Assembly (NCBI GenBank): GCA_002838945.1
Contig: PGXB01000025.1
Coordinates: 1 to 48,955, forward strand
Source: a candidate division Zixibacteria bacterium HGW-Zixibacteria-1
Lineage (GTDB): Bacteria; Zixibacteria; MSB-5A5; GN15; PGXB01
Direction of reading: 5' to 3'
DNA: 48,955 bases
The notes under the pieces were generated by a model. The model made no database searches. It was not told the origin of the DNA and worked only from the letters and a program-made list of their open reading frames with translations. The position numbers and the translations under genes are program-made. Numbering within the stretch: position 1 is the first letter of the stretch; each line of letters starts with the position of its first letter. Below, one piece after another: positions 35,132 to 43,738 of this stretch.

Positions 35132-37345
35132 CTATTTCCAGCGCTCCAGTTCCGGAATGAGGCCGGTCTCGATATCGACTCCAATGCCATAATTGTTATG
35201 ACCGAAAGTGCTGTCGGCCCTGGCTGGAATATACCAGAATTTATTATCGGCGGCCGTCGGGTGAATAGTCTCCGTGCTGTCGGTAAATGAGTAATACTTA
35301 TCTTTGCCGCCGATATCGATAAATCCGCCGATTGATTTCGAATCGGAATAGTACGTTACCAGCGGCGAAGGTTTGGCGTAGTATTTTTGGAAATCGACCG
35401 CACCCAGTCCGAGCGCGTTCTCTTTAAGGCGGTATGTATCATCGCCGCCGATATCGATAAGAAAGGCATTGGAGCGGATCTCGGCGCATCCGATCGAGAT
35501 CATTTTCGCCAGGTAAGAATCATTGCCGCCGATATTGATCAGGAAGGCATTGGTGTAATCCCAGCCGAAACCGAGTGCCGCTCCGGCCGTTTCATAGAGT
35601 TCATGTTTGTCATTGCCGCCCTCATCGATCAGGATGCCGTTGCAGAAATGCGCCCCTGATCCCTGGGTGAAATAGCATGATTCATAGATATCGTCACCGG
35701 TGCCGTCATAAGCAATGCCGGTCGCAAACCAGTAGCCGCATCCCAGCGACCAGTTGCCCGAAAGGTAATGGTCATTGCCGCTGAGATCGATAATGGCCCC
35801 CATGCCGCCGGCCCACGAGTGGCCGTCGGTAATATCACCGCGCCGTCCGGAACCGACCCCCTGAACACTATTGCCGTTGATCTTCATTTCGGAATGATAA
35901 TCGGAGAGGTCAAAAACCTCGGGCGACGGCTCACCTTCATAAAAATCATCACCGGAGTAATCGGCCAGCACGCCGATACCGCCGCCGACACCGCCATAGC
36001 CCTGCCCTGAACCGTATATGTAAAAACTGTCAATACCGGCAACATCGAAACACAACCCGATTCCAAAATAGCCGCACCCCTGACCGGACAGTTCAGCCTT
36101 ATATTTGTCGTTGCCTTCCATGTCGAAAAGAATACCGACGCCAAGCAGGCCGCTGCCCTGGGCATGATTCTTGCCGATATAAGTATCATTGCCGGAAGCA
36201 TCATAAAGGATGCCGATGCCGAGAATGCCGCTCCCCTGGTCGGACATGGAATCCGGCGCGATGTATTTGTCATCCCCACCCAGATCGATATGAATCGAAA
36301 CCGGATTATAGAAATTTTTCGTAACACCGCATGAGCGGTTATACTCGGTGTTCCCATCGAAATTGACGGCGGCCAGGATGTTTCTGCCGTTGCCACAATA
36401 GGCCGGCTTCCCGGAATCAGTACAGAAAATAATATCGCCGTAAGCGGTCGGTATCTCAAAATCTTCGAATTTTTCCAAACCATAATAATGTTTAAGTGAA
36501 TCAGCGGTTTCCTGAGTGATGGCGGCCGCTTTCAGAGCGGCATAGTGAAGCGAGGCATAATCTATCTGTTTGGCAATATCATCGATTTCAGGATAATAAA
36601 CATTGCCGTCCGACTGGGTTATAGCCAGATCATTGATATCATAAATGCGCTGCATTTTTTCAGGTGAGCAGTTTCGCAGGGCAAGATTTCGCCATTTTAT
36701 GATGTCGGCAAGGTTCAGGATGAATTTCCCGATGATAAGCCGGGAGTTGACGGATAGTGCCGAATCAAGCCGCCGGGCTTCTTCCACCGCCTTTTCCCTG
36801 TCATGGAGAATGCCCAGTTGCAGGATTTCACTTTCCTGAAGAGTGCTGCTTCGCGGGTCCATTCTGTCAAGGACAGACTGGTCATAGGGCGAAAAGATGC
36901 TGTCAATTTGCTCATAAGCAAGTAATGAATCGATCGCTTCTGAAATGGGATGGGCCGAATCGGTGATTTTCATCAGATTTGGCGAGTAATTACGAAAACC
37001 GCCCAGTTTGCGATCGACGCCGAGCGAGTAAGTCAGATAATACAAGGCCAGCGAGCTGGTATCCAAGAAAGTTGAGTCCATATATTTTTCGACGGCTGCG
37101 GCCATGGTCTTGCTGTAGTCATATAATTTGAGCGGTTCGGCAAAAAGATCATCGAAAGAAGTCAACCGGTAAGGAATGTCAAGCGGAAAGCGGCTCCAGT
37201 ATCCTTTCGGCTGGTAGCCGAGATCGGCGCGGGAAAAACCGGCCGAATCAAGAACCAATTGGAGAATATCGGCCCTGTCCCCCGCCAAAGTGAATTGGCA
37301 AAAGATGACTATTGATATTATCAACATGAATATAACTTTCCGCAT
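35132..37345 (-). CDS. exported protein with about eleven Asp/Gly-rich repeats (likely beta-solenoid)
   Basis: I do not recognise a named family. The 737-residue protein has a signal peptide (MRKVIFMLIISIVIFCQFTLAG), a helical N-terminal region (about 22-340) and a repeat region (about 350-685). Each repeat of about 26 residues carries a core such as DLGGDDKY, DASGNDTY, DMEGNDKY, DLSGNDHY or DIGGDDTY, with a spaced QGSG-x-x-G segment between. I count about eleven units. The D-x-x-G-[DN]-D-x-Y turn suggests calcium-binding turns in a parallel beta-helix, comparable in logic (not sequence) to RTX repeats; this is inference. GGAGGAATA precedes the ATG. Likely secreted or on the cell surface. Confidence 0.85.
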   Translation of the reverse strand: MRKVIFMLIISIVIFCQFTLAGDRADILQLVLDSAGFSRADLGYQPKGYWSRFPLDIPYRLTSFDDLFAEPLKLYDYSKTMAAAVEKYMDSTFLDTSSLALYYLTYSLGVDRKLGGFRNYSPNLMKITDSAHPISEAIDSLLAYEQIDSIFSPYDQSVLDRMDPRSSTLQESEILQLGILHDREKAVEEARRLDSALSVNSRLIIGKFILNLADIIKWRNLALRNCSPEKMQRIYDINDLAITQSDGNVYYPEIDDIAKQIDYASLHYAALKAAAITQETADSLKHYYGLEKFEDFEIPTAYGDIIFCTDSGKPAYCGNGRNILAAVNFDGNTEYNRSCGVTKNFYNPVSIHIDLGGDDKYIAPDSMSDQGSGILGIGILYDASGNDTYIGKNHAQGSGLLGVGILFDMEGNDKYKAELSGQGCGYFGIGLCFDVAGIDSFYIYGSGQGYGGVGGGIGVLADYSGDDFYEGEPSPEVFDLSDYHSEMKINGNSVQGVGSGRRGDITDGHSWAGGMGAIIDLSGNDHYLSGNWSLGCGYWFATGIAYDGTGDDIYESCYFTQGSGAHFCNGILIDEGGNDKHELYETAGAALGFGWDYTNAFLINIGGNDSYLAKMISIGCAEIRSNAFLIDIGGDDTYRLKENALGLGAVDFQKYYAKPSPLVTYYSDSKSIGGFIDIGGKDKYYSFTDSTETIHPTAADNKFWYIPARADSTFGHNNYGIGVDIETGLIPELERWK

Positions 37346-37436
37346 TATTCCTCCGGATTATTTGAATATTAATTCCTGATTATAAGCGGGTGATGGCGGC
37401 ATTGGCAAGCTTGAACTTTTCGGAAGTACATAAAAA

Positions 37437-37460
37437 AAGCTCCCGGAAAACCGGGAGCTT
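37437..37460 (-). terminator. terminator downstream of the beta-barrel-like gene
   Basis: The stem AAGCTCCCGG / CCGGGAGCTT (37437-37446 with 37451-37460) has an A4 loop on the plus strand. On the minus strand a run of T follows. Confidence 0.9.
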
Positions 37461-37483
37461 GATATAGAAATATTCTAATCGGC

Positions 37484-38764
37484 TTAGAACATGTTGTACT
37501 TGAACGAAACCTGGTAGTTCATTTGCTGGCTTTCGCCGGAGATGAAATTAAAGCCGTTGATGATGATTTCAGGATTGATCTGGGCATCGATCATTAAATT
37601 GCCCCAGTGGAAACCGGCGCCGAGATATGTTGAGTTTGAAACATAGCTCCACTTGTATTCATTTGTAAAAGCCGGATCGCCGGTTGAATAATAATCAGCC
37701 GGATAATCATTGGTTTCTTTCTCATTCTCCCAGTATGATGTGGCGCCCATGCGAAGATCCATCCAGTTGAAGACGACCGCATCAAGACCGATTTTGAAAT
37801 ATGGCAGGGTAAACCAGGTGGTTTTGTATTCGCGAGTTTCATACTCCAAAGGATCAGAACCGATAATATCATCCACTTTCTCTTTATCCTGCTCGAAGGC
37901 GATACCAAAGTCGGCAATAGCCAGGATTCCGGCAGCAGGAGTAAAATTGAGACCGAGGCCACCGTCCATAACCATCATCTTATATTCGTTCATATCGGTG
38001 ACGATATCGAAATCGGTGGTTTGATCCCAGTCATTATATTCCTTATTGGCAACTTTGCCATACATGAATTTGCCATGGGGAACGATGGTCATTTTCTGAT
38101 CGACTTCATGGAAATAACGGCCCTGGAAATAGAACATCATATTGCCATCCGGCTCGGTTATATCATGGCCGTTATACCCTCTATCGGTCCATGACAAAAG
38201 CGCGATACCAGCGGCCAGATCCACTTTGCCCTGGTTCATGGTATAACCGAAGTCAAAGGCATAACCGTTGGTTTTTTCTTCGGTCATATCAGGCTGACCG
38301 TTCCAGGTATAAAGGGAATCTACGTCCGCGGTAAAAGAGCCGTGAAGGTACCCGAAATGAAAACCGAACTTGTTTTCACCCAGCATGCGGGCATAGAAAA
38401 GGTCCATACGATTATTACTGACAACATATTCCTCAAAGCTGGTCAGGAAATAAGGAAAATCGGAGCGCGGCTGTTCGACGCTGAAATACATTCCCAGCAC
38501 AAACGGCTTCTTCTCGCCAAACTTGTAATGCAGGCCAAGATTTGTAAATGAGCCTCCATCGCCATCAAAAAAATTGTAATGGCCAAATTCACCAATGGCC
38601 AGTTCGGGATAATCATAAAGGGTTGACGGGAACATCCAAATGTTGTTGTCGTCATGGACGATCATATTGGCATCGCCCATGGTCAGGGTTCTGGTCTGAG
38701 TCGCATAACCTGCTACTGCGGCAAGCAAGCAAATAAACAGGGTAGAAATTAGCACTCGTTTCAT
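37484..38764 (-). CDS. predicted outer-membrane beta-barrel protein
   Basis: This 426-residue exported protein has a signal peptide (MKRVLISTLFICLLAAVAGYA). After it, alternating polar/aromatic segments about 10-12 residues long (for example TNLGLHYKFGEKKPFVLGMYF, KTTWFTLPYFKIGLDAVVF, MNYQVSFKYNMF; the first here only in part) fit the strands of a transmembrane barrel. The C-terminal residue is Phe, as in proteins recognised by BamA. No porin family was identified; it may be a hydrophobic-compound transporter or general porin. GGAAGGAT precedes the ATG. Alone, with its own terminator. Confidence 0.78.
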   Translation of the reverse strand: MKRVLISTLFICLLAAVAGYATQTRTLTMGDANMIVHDDNNIWMFPSTLYDYPELAIGEFGHYNFFDGDGGSFTNLGLHYKFGEKKPFVLGMYFSVEQPRSDFPYFLTSFEEYVVSNNRMDLFYARMLGENKFGFHFGYLHGSFTADVDSLYTWNGQPDMTEEKTNGYAFDFGYTMNQGKVDLAAGIALLSWTDRGYNGHDITEPDGNMMFYFQGRYFHEVDQKMTIVPHGKFMYGKVANKEYNDWDQTTDFDIVTDMNEYKMMVMDGGLGLNFTPAAGILAIADFGIAFEQDKEKVDDIIGSDPLEYETREYKTTWFTLPYFKIGLDAVVFNWMDLRMGATSYWENEKETNDYPADYYSTGDPAFTNEYKWSYVSNSTYLGAGFHWGNLMIDAQINPEIIINGFNFISGESQQMNYQVSFKYNMF

Positions 38765-39062
38765 AATATTATCCTTCCTTATATAAAATAATAGCCCTTC
38801 AAAATCATACTAAGACTTTGCACAAATGGTTGTTAAAAAGATACTGATGACTCACCTCCTTCCCACAAATACTTATCCTGTAATAAGATTGAGTTCCCTC
38901 TCTTAAAATATTAGTCGCTAATAAACGATTTTTTGGAATGACGTCAACAAAAAAATTCAAAAAACGCAAAAATATTAAAGCGTATAAAATGCGGAAGCCA
39001 TTGATTCTATTGTATTTAGAGTGGACATAAATACAAGATATTGTATTAAAAGGCAATAAAAA
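38765..39062. other. AT-rich intergenic region
   Basis: It must hold the promoter of the beta-barrel-like gene on the minus strand, which I could not place with confidence. An ORF of 91 codons on the minus strand (38805-39080) lacks a sensible composition and overlaps a terminator, so it is not called. Nothing else is recognisable. Confidence 0.4.
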
Positions 39063-39090
39063 ACCCGATCGGTTAAGCAACGGATCGGGT
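39063..39090 (-). terminator. terminator downstream of the decapeptide-repeat gene
   Basis: The stem ACCCGATC / GATCGGGT (39063-39070 with 39083-39090) has a 12-nt loop; the minus strand continues with six T residues. Confidence 0.85.
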
Positions 39091-39115
39091 CGAATTATAA
39101 AAAAATAATATTAAA

Positions 39116-39685
39116 TTATTTTTTATATGCACGCGTTGTGCGCTTGGCAGCGGCGCGGCGCGTTCTGGATATTCTTCTGACCGGCTTGGCCTGCATGGGC
39201 CGATTCTTGCGGTTGGTCTTACGAGCCTGCTTGCGAACCGTGGTTTTCTTATAAGCAGCCTTGCGGGCTACACGACGGGTCGTGGTTTTTTTCTTGGGCT
39301 CATATTGGAAGAATTCTTCCTTCCGGGCCGGTTTTCTTTTCGGAGTAGCTTTCTTGACTGTCCGCTTCTTGGGAGCGTACTTGCGGGTAGTATTTTTCTT
39401 GGGAGCGGCCTTCCATGAAGTGCTCTTCTTACTCGCGACCTTGCGGGTAGTTCTCTTTTTCGGAGCGGCTTTGCGGGTAGTTCTCTTTTTGGGAGCGGCC
39501 TTCCATGAATTGCTCTTCTTGCTCGCGACCTTGCGAGTAGTTCTCTTTTTCGGAGCGGCTTTCCGAGTGGTCCTCTTCTTCGGAGCAGCTTTCCAGGTGG
39601 TGGCCTTCTTGGAAGTCACCTTGCGAGTTGTTCTCTTCTTAGGAGCAGCTTTCCGGTACGTGGTTTTCTTTCTCGGAGTTGGCAT
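39116..39685 (-). CDS. histone H1/AlgP-like basic protein built from decapeptide repeats
   Basis: This 189-residue protein is extremely basic and built mostly from ten-residue units, such as RKAAPKKRTT, WKAAPKKRTT and RKVASKKSTS. About eleven successive units occur from residue 11 to 120, in a 30-residue higher-order period (W-unit, R-unit, S-unit). The tail (about 120-189) is also Lys/Arg-rich. The composition matches bacterial histone H1-like proteins (AlgP, Hc-type), so DNA or RNA binding is likely. I placed the start at ATG 39685 because GGGAGG lies 8 nt upstream; the in-frame start at 39727 adds an unlike peptide. It is divergent from the CxxC gene. The 30-bp DNA repeat may expand or contract by slippage. 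Confidence 0.88.
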   Translation of the reverse strand: MPTPRKKTTYRKAAPKKRTTRKVTSKKATTWKAAPKKRTTRKAAPKKRTTRKVASKKSNSWKAAPKKRTTRKAAPKKRTTRKVASKKSTSWKAAPKKNTTRKYAPKKRTVKKATPKRKPARKEEFFQYEPKKKTTTRRVARKAAYKKTTVRKQARKTNRKNRPMQAKPVRRISRTRRAAAKRTTRAYKK

Positions 39686-40123
39686 TTGGTTTTCCTCCCT
39701 ACAAGGGGTAAAAAATAATGTTAACAAACCTGATTTTTCGGTTTGACAGTCTGTCTTCTTATCGACACATATTCATATTTGTTTAGTCTTTAGGGGGCAA
39801 AAAGATGGGCCATGCGCCCGGATTTTTCATGGGTCGTCCAGGCCGCAAGAATCCCCGAAAGCATCTTGATAAAGCTGAACTTGCCATACGATCATAAAAG
39901 ATGTGAAATCAACTTCATAATTGCCGCTCGATTTGCCATATATGCGCCCGCTTGCATGATGTCGCAGCCTTCATTCTGGTACCGGACGGACGCCACACAC
40001 AAATCACCATGTCGTTGTATTACAATGATTTATCTACTCATTTCCGTGACTGCGGGAGAAGGTTCGGCCAAAGGCACATTGTTTGCTCAAAGCAATTATG
40101 AAAGCGAAAAAGAAGGAGACTAC
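39686..40123. other. intergenic region between histone-like and CxxC-protein genes
   Basis: A small inverted repeat GACAG-T-CTGTC (39744-39754) lies 59-69 nt upstream of the histone-like start. The frame of the downstream gene is open from 39812, but the translation before 40124 lacks a ribosome-binding site and looks non-coding, so I treat it as untranslated. Confidence 0.4.
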
Positions 40124-40744
40124 ATGTTGGATAACAAATTCAAGTGCGGTTTTTGCAACGAACAACTCGAGTCCGGAGCCGAGCCGAAAGTGCATAAGGA
40201 TTCCAACGGATATTATATAAATACGCTGTCTGAAAATGTTAAGGTTTACTTCGATGATTACTACCAGTTTTTATCCAAGGTCTATGAAAGGTGTCAGGAG
40301 GAGATGGATGACATTGAAGCCAAGATGTCCGGGACACCCAAAAATCATGTTGAAACGCTTTCATATTTAAGAGCCAGGAAGATTATTATTCAGATTACAC
40401 AGAAGACGGCCAGGAGTTTTTATACCGACGGCACCAATTTCGGAGTCATTATGACGCCGTGGTGTTTCGGGACGGTAATACTGGAAAAGGTTGAAATTTA
40501 CCGCGAGCGGCTGGCCCGCGGCGATGTCGATGACAGCAATATTCCCGAATTCGCTTACTACGTAATTAGATACATGGACGAGATATATAAAAGGGTGCTT
40601 CTGGATATTTTCGATTTCCCGACCGACGCCTTCAAAATGCGCTGGCAATACAGCGAACTGCTGAAAAGATATTCCAAGGTTTTGTCAAATATAACTACCT
40701 CCCTTAATTCGGTTCTCACGATGATCAAAAACTATGGCACCTGA
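40124..40744 (+). CDS. hypothetical protein with N-terminal CxxC motif
   Basis: This 206-residue soluble protein starts MLDNKFKCGFCNEQLESG; C8-x2-C11 could bind metal if paired with other ligands, but no second close CxxC is seen. The remainder is predicted helical, with a stretch rich in charged and aromatic residues (NVKVYFDDYYQFLSKVYERC) and long amphipathic helices near the C-terminus. I do not recognise a family. I placed the start at 40124 because AAGGAG lies 5 nt upstream. It is followed by a terminator and then by an HD-GYP gene on the same strand 128 nt downstream. Confidence 0.8.
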   Translation: MLDNKFKCGFCNEQLESGAEPKVHKDSNGYYINTLSENVKVYFDDYYQFLSKVYERCQEEMDDIEAKMSGTPKNHVETLSYLRARKIIIQITQKTARSFYTDGTNFGVIMTPWCFGTVILEKVEIYRERLARGDVDDSNIPEFAYYVIRYMDEIYKRVLLDIFDFPTDAFKMRWQYSELLKRYSKVLSNITTSLNSVLTMIKNYGT

Positions 40745-40777
40745 TATTAGTCAGGTTTTTTCTCCCTCCTATAGGTT

Positions 40778-40808
40778 CCCCCGGGCAATCCTGACCGGGG
40801 GATTTTTT
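40778..40808 (+). terminator. terminator after the CxxC-protein gene
   Basis: The stem CCCCCGG / CCGGGGG (40778-40784 with 40795-40801) has a 10-nt loop; A followed by seven T comes next. Confidence 0.9.
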
Positions 40809-40872
40809 TAAGTATTTGGGCGGTTTAGCCGATAAAAAAGAGTAATAAAGAAAACGACAAAATGGCTGATTT

Positions 40873-41856
40873 ATGGCTGTAGATTTAATAAGACCAAATG
40901 TCGGCGCCAAATATATGCCGATCTACCTCGAGTCGCTGAGAATTGATACCGTTCTCAGTTTTGATTTATTCATCAAGATCGGCAATGAGATGATTCTATA
41001 CCGCTCGGCCGACCTTCCGTTCACCGAGAAAACACGCACTAAATTGGTGGAGAATAAAGTCACACGGCTTTATGTCTCCAAGCAATTTCGACAGCAGTAT
41101 CAGAAATACATCGAACAAAACCTCGATAAGATTCTGGTTGACCGGCAAATTCCGGAGCCGAGAAAAGCCGGCATTTTGTATGAAACCTCCAAGACACTGA
41201 TGAAAGACGTTCTTGAGAATCCGACCTATGGCGACAATATCAAGCGGTCAAAGAGCATGGTGTCCAACACGGTCAGCTTCATTCTCAAGGGCCAGGCGGC
41301 CTTTCATAATCTCCTGAAAATAAGTTCTTTCGATTATTATACATATACTCACTCGGTCAACGTCTGCACGTTTGCGGTTGCTCTGGCGCAGCAGGTCGGC
41401 ATGAAAGACGAAACATTCCTTCATGAACTCGGAACCGGCGCGCTGCTGCATGATGTCGGCAAATCGAAAATATCCGAACGGATTCTCAACAAGCGCTCGG
41501 CGCTGACGACCATGGAATTCGAGCTGATGAAAAAACATCCCAAGTGGGGGGTGGAAATCCTGTCCGGAACCGACCTGATCGATGCTTCCTCATATTATCC
41601 CGTCCTGCAGCATCACGAGCGCGGCAACCGGTCAGGGTATCCCAACGGATTGAATCTCAGTGAAATGCATGATTCCAGCCGCATCGTGGCGATTGTCGAT
41701 ACGTTCGATGCCATGACGACCGAGCGCGTCTATCAAAAGGCCAAGGATACTTTCCCGGCTCTGAAGACGATGTTCGAATTGAAAGAAGAGTACGACCAGA
41801 AGCTTCTTAGGACATTCGCCGAACTGATGGGCCCCTCCGGCCTGGCGAATGTGTAA
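40873..41856 (+). CDS. HD-GYP domain protein (putative cyclic-di-GMP phosphodiesterase)
   Basis: This 327-residue cytosolic protein has a C-terminal HD-GYP domain (about 145-327). Metal-binding landmarks are YTHSVNV (His160), LLHDVGK (His193-Asp194, Lys197), KKHPKWGVEIL, and QHHERGNRSGYPNGL (HHE 247-249, GYP 255-257). The usual HHExxDGxGYP reads HHERGNRSGYP, so the Asp-Gly pair preceding GYP is altered; activity is possible but not certain. The N-terminal region (about 1-130) is like the DUF3391-type domain often found ahead of HD-GYP (FIKIGNEMILYRSADLPF, KVTRLYVSK). The ribosome-binding site before ATG 40873 is weak. Confidence 0.9.
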   Translation: MAVDLIRPNVGAKYMPIYLESLRIDTVLSFDLFIKIGNEMILYRSADLPFTEKTRTKLVENKVTRLYVSKQFRQQYQKYIEQNLDKILVDRQIPEPRKAGILYETSKTLMKDVLENPTYGDNIKRSKSMVSNTVSFILKGQAAFHNLLKISSFDYYTYTHSVNVCTFAVALAQQVGMKDETFLHELGTGALLHDVGKSKISERILNKRSALTTMEFELMKKHPKWGVEILSGTDLIDASSYYPVLQHHERGNRSGYPNGLNLSEMHDSSRIVAIVDTFDAMTTERVYQKAKDTFPALKTMFELKEEYDQKLLRTFAELMGPSGLANV

Positions 41857-41889
41857 TTACTAATTACCAATCCCCGACAATTTAAAAAC

Positions 41890-41936
41890 AAAAGGCAGAA
41901 CTATATATTGCCGTCGGCAATATCATCCTGCCTTTT
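41890..41936. terminator. bidirectional terminator between HD-GYP and recA
   Basis: An outer stem AAAAGGCAG / CTGCCTTTT (41890-41898 with 41928-41936) encloses an inner near-perfect palindrome ATATTGCCG-T-CGGCAATAT (41905-41923). Both sides have T tracts. The two genes converge. Confidence 0.85.
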
Positions 41937-41957
41937 ATTTATAAAAAATATTTTCGA

Positions 41958-42995
41958 TTACTCTTCTTCCACTTCCTCTTTCGCTTTGGCTGTTGGCGGG
42001 ATCATGCCCAGTTTCTCGCGGACGGCGGCGTCAATCGCCCGGCAGATATCATCATTCTCGTCGAGAAACCGCTTGGCCGCTTCGCGCCCCTGCCCGAGAC
42101 GGTCCGGACCATAACTGTACCATGCGCCCGATTTTTCCACCACATCATGATTCGAGGCCAGATCGATCAATTCGCCGGTATGCGAAATCCCTTTGCCATA
42201 GGTGATATCGAATTCGGTTTCACGGAACGGCGGCGCCACCTTGTTTTTCACCACCCGCACGCGGGTGCGGCTTCCGACCACTTCGTTGTTTTCCTTGATC
42301 GAAGCGATCTTGCGGATATCCAGCCGGATCGTGGCATAGAACTTGAGAGCATTGCCGCCGGTGGTCGTTTCGGGATTACCGAACATGACGCCGATTTTCA
42401 TGCGGATCTGGTTGATAAAAATAACCGCCGTTTTCGATTTGGAAATGACCGCCGTCAATTTACGAAGCGCCTGTGACATCAACCTGGCCTGCAAACCCAT
42501 GTGGGAGTCACCCATCTCACCCTCGATTTCGGCCCGAGGCACCAGCGCCGCCACCGAGTCGATAACAATAATATCGATGGCGCCGGAGCGGACCAGGGTT
42601 TCGGTGATGTCGAGCGCCTGCTCGCCGGTGTCGGGCTGGGAGATCAAAAGATTATCGACATCGACGCCCAGTGCCTTGGCATAAGTGGCATCGAAAGCAT
42701 GTTCGGCGTCGATAAAGGCCGCGATTCCGCCCTTTTTCTGCGCCTCGGCGATAAAATGAAGCGCCAGAGTCGTTTTGCCGGAGCTCTCCGGCCCATAAAT
42801 TTCGGCCACCCGGCCGCGCGGGACACCGCCCACCCCCAGGGCATAATCGAGCCCAAGCGACCCGGTCGGGATAATATCCATCACAACCGCGGCTTCATCA
42901 CCAAGCCGCATGATCGAGCCTTTACCGAATGATTTTTCGATCTGCTGAAGGGCGCTTTCAAGCGCCTTTTTCCGGTCAGGTGTTACGACCGCCAT
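41958..42995 (-). CDS. recA: recombinase RecA
   Basis: RecA forms filaments on single-stranded DNA, drives strand exchange and activates LexA self-cleavage. The 345-residue form starts at ATG 42995 ([13 protein letters not shown]) with GAGG 5 nt upstream; ATG 43037 would add 14 residues and its GGAG lies only 2 nt away. Motifs are GPESSGKTT (Walker A, 68-76), [41 protein letters not shown] (loop region, quoted here in outline), [21 protein letters not shown], and [18 protein letters not shown]. The acidic C-terminal tail ends EEVEEE. A TGACAG direct repeat lies upstream (43127-43142), as at uvrA. Confidence 0.97.
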   Translation of the reverse strand: MAVVTPDRKKALESALQQIEKSFGKGSIMRLGDEAAVVMDIIPTGSLGLDYALGVGGVPRGRVAEIYGPESSGKTTLALHFIAEAQKKGGIAAFIDAEHAFDATYAKALGVDVDNLLISQPDTGEQALDITETLVRSGAIDIIVIDSVAALVPRAEIEGEMGDSHMGLQARLMSQALRKLTAVISKSKTAVIFINQIRMKIGVMFGNPETTTGGNALKFYATIRLDIRKIASIKENNEVVGSRTRVRVVKNKVAPPFRETEFDITYGKGISHTGELIDLASNHDVVEKSGAWYSYGPDRLGQGREAAKRFLDENDDICRAIDAAVREKLGMIPPTAKAKEEVEEE

Positions 42996-43056
42996 TTTCA
43001 CCTCGCTTTTATTTACATTCTTTTTTGCCAAGACCATAACTCCGTTTTTTTATAGA

Positions 43057-43062
43057 ATTATA
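43057..43062 (-). promoter_or_regulatory. candidate -10 element of a proximal recA promoter
   Basis: TATAAT on the minus strand (43057-43062) is a perfect E. coli consensus -10. A good -35 is absent (TTGATT with a 15-nt spacer is the closest). It would start transcription near 43050, just before ATG 43037. The TGACAG operator candidate lies about 65-80 bp further upstream. Confidence 0.35.
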
Positions 43063-43124
43063 TCAACTTCAATTATCAATCAATATCACATTTTCAATCT
43101 ATCCAACAAATATATACTAAAGGG

Positions 43125-43144
43125 CACTGTCAAATGCTGTCAGT
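43125..43144 (-). promoter_or_regulatory. TGACAG-N4-TGACAG site upstream of recA; candidate SOS operator
   Basis: On the minus strand TGACAG (43142-43137), CATT and TGACAG (43132-43127) form a direct repeat with 10-bp period. The second half lies in TTGACAG, which could itself be a -35 hexamer of a distal promoter. It is about 130 nt before the recA ATG used here. The same arrangement spans the uvrA start (630-645). Confidence 0.5.
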
Positions 43145-43180
43145 AAAAAATAAAAAAGGCGATTTTTTTTGAAGAACCTA

Positions 43181-43738
43181 TTAATTGGGCAATTCCAATT
43201 CAAAAAGGCGCTCATAAATCGGGCCGCGGGGAGTCAGGGTCGATTTGAACAGCACAATCTTATTCAGAATAAAATCTTCAGGCCGGCCCTTATAATTCTC
43301 TATTGCCCGGGTTAATTCAGCCAGACCGAAAGTGTCTTTAACACGCCCCAGGGTCAAATGGCTCTTAAAAGGCCGGTTTTCCTTCTCAAAGCCAAGTTTT
43401 TCCATCTCGTTTTCGATATCGGCGGCAATTTTGGCGAGAATATCGACACCCTCCGATAACCCGGCCCAGATAACCCGCGGCTTTCGCAGGTTCGGAAAAC
43501 CGCCCAGTCCCTCAAGACGGGATTTTACCGTTTTATGGCCGACGCCGACCCGCTTAATACTCTCAATAATATTATCAACTTTCTTCTCGTCGGTTTCGCC
43601 CAGGAATTTCAACGTCAGATGAATATTGCCTGAAGCGACCCATTTGACACTGGACCGACTCTGTTTCAGGGCCAGAATTATCTTACCGAGGGCTTCCTCG
43701 ATTTGAGGCGGTAAGGGCATGGCAATAAAAAGGCGCAT
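43181..43738 (-). CDS. thpR: RNA 2',3'-cyclic phosphodiesterase (ThpR/LigT)
   Basis: A 2H-superfamily enzyme that opens 2',3'-cyclic phosphate ends of RNA. The 185-residue protein has both H-x-T motifs: HLTLKFLGETDE (about 48-59) and SHLTLGRVKD (about 127-136). N-terminal MRLFIAMPLPPQIEEAL is typical. The ATG overlaps the stop codon of cinA (TGATG); GTG 43741 is an alternative start. cinA-ligT-recA gene order is also known from Deinococcus/Thermus-type genomes. Confidence 0.93.
   Translation of the reverse strand: MRLFIAMPLPPQIEEALGKIILALKQSRSSVKWVASGNIHLTLKFLGETDEKKVDNIIESIKRVGVGHKTVKSRLEGLGGFPNLRKPRVIWAGLSEGVDILAKIAADIENEMEKLGFEKENRPFKSHLTLGRVKDTFGLAELTRAIENYKGRPEDFILNKIVLFKSTLTPRGPIYERLFELELPN

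Noticed and set aside
38805-39080. 91-codon minus-strand ORF
   Set aside because: It overlaps a terminator, lacks a ribosome-binding site, and occupies AT-rich promoter DNA.
39116-39685. CRISPR-like regular repeats
   Set aside because: The 30-bp period is in frame and encodes decapeptide units; there are no distinct spacers.
39261-39746. 161-codon hydrophobic plus-strand ORF
   Set aside because: It is the antisense of the decapeptide-repeat gene; antisense of Lys/Ala/Pro repeats reads as Phe/Leu/Gly/Ala and mimics a membrane protein.
39744-39754. GACAG-T-CTGTC as a variant of the recA/uvrA site
   Set aside because: It is an inverted repeat with 1-nt spacing, not the direct repeat with 4-nt spacing, and lies by a gene with no tie to repair.
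39812-40123. longer start for the CxxC protein
   Set aside because: The frame is open but the good ribosome-binding site lies only before 40124 and the extra 104 residues look non-coding.
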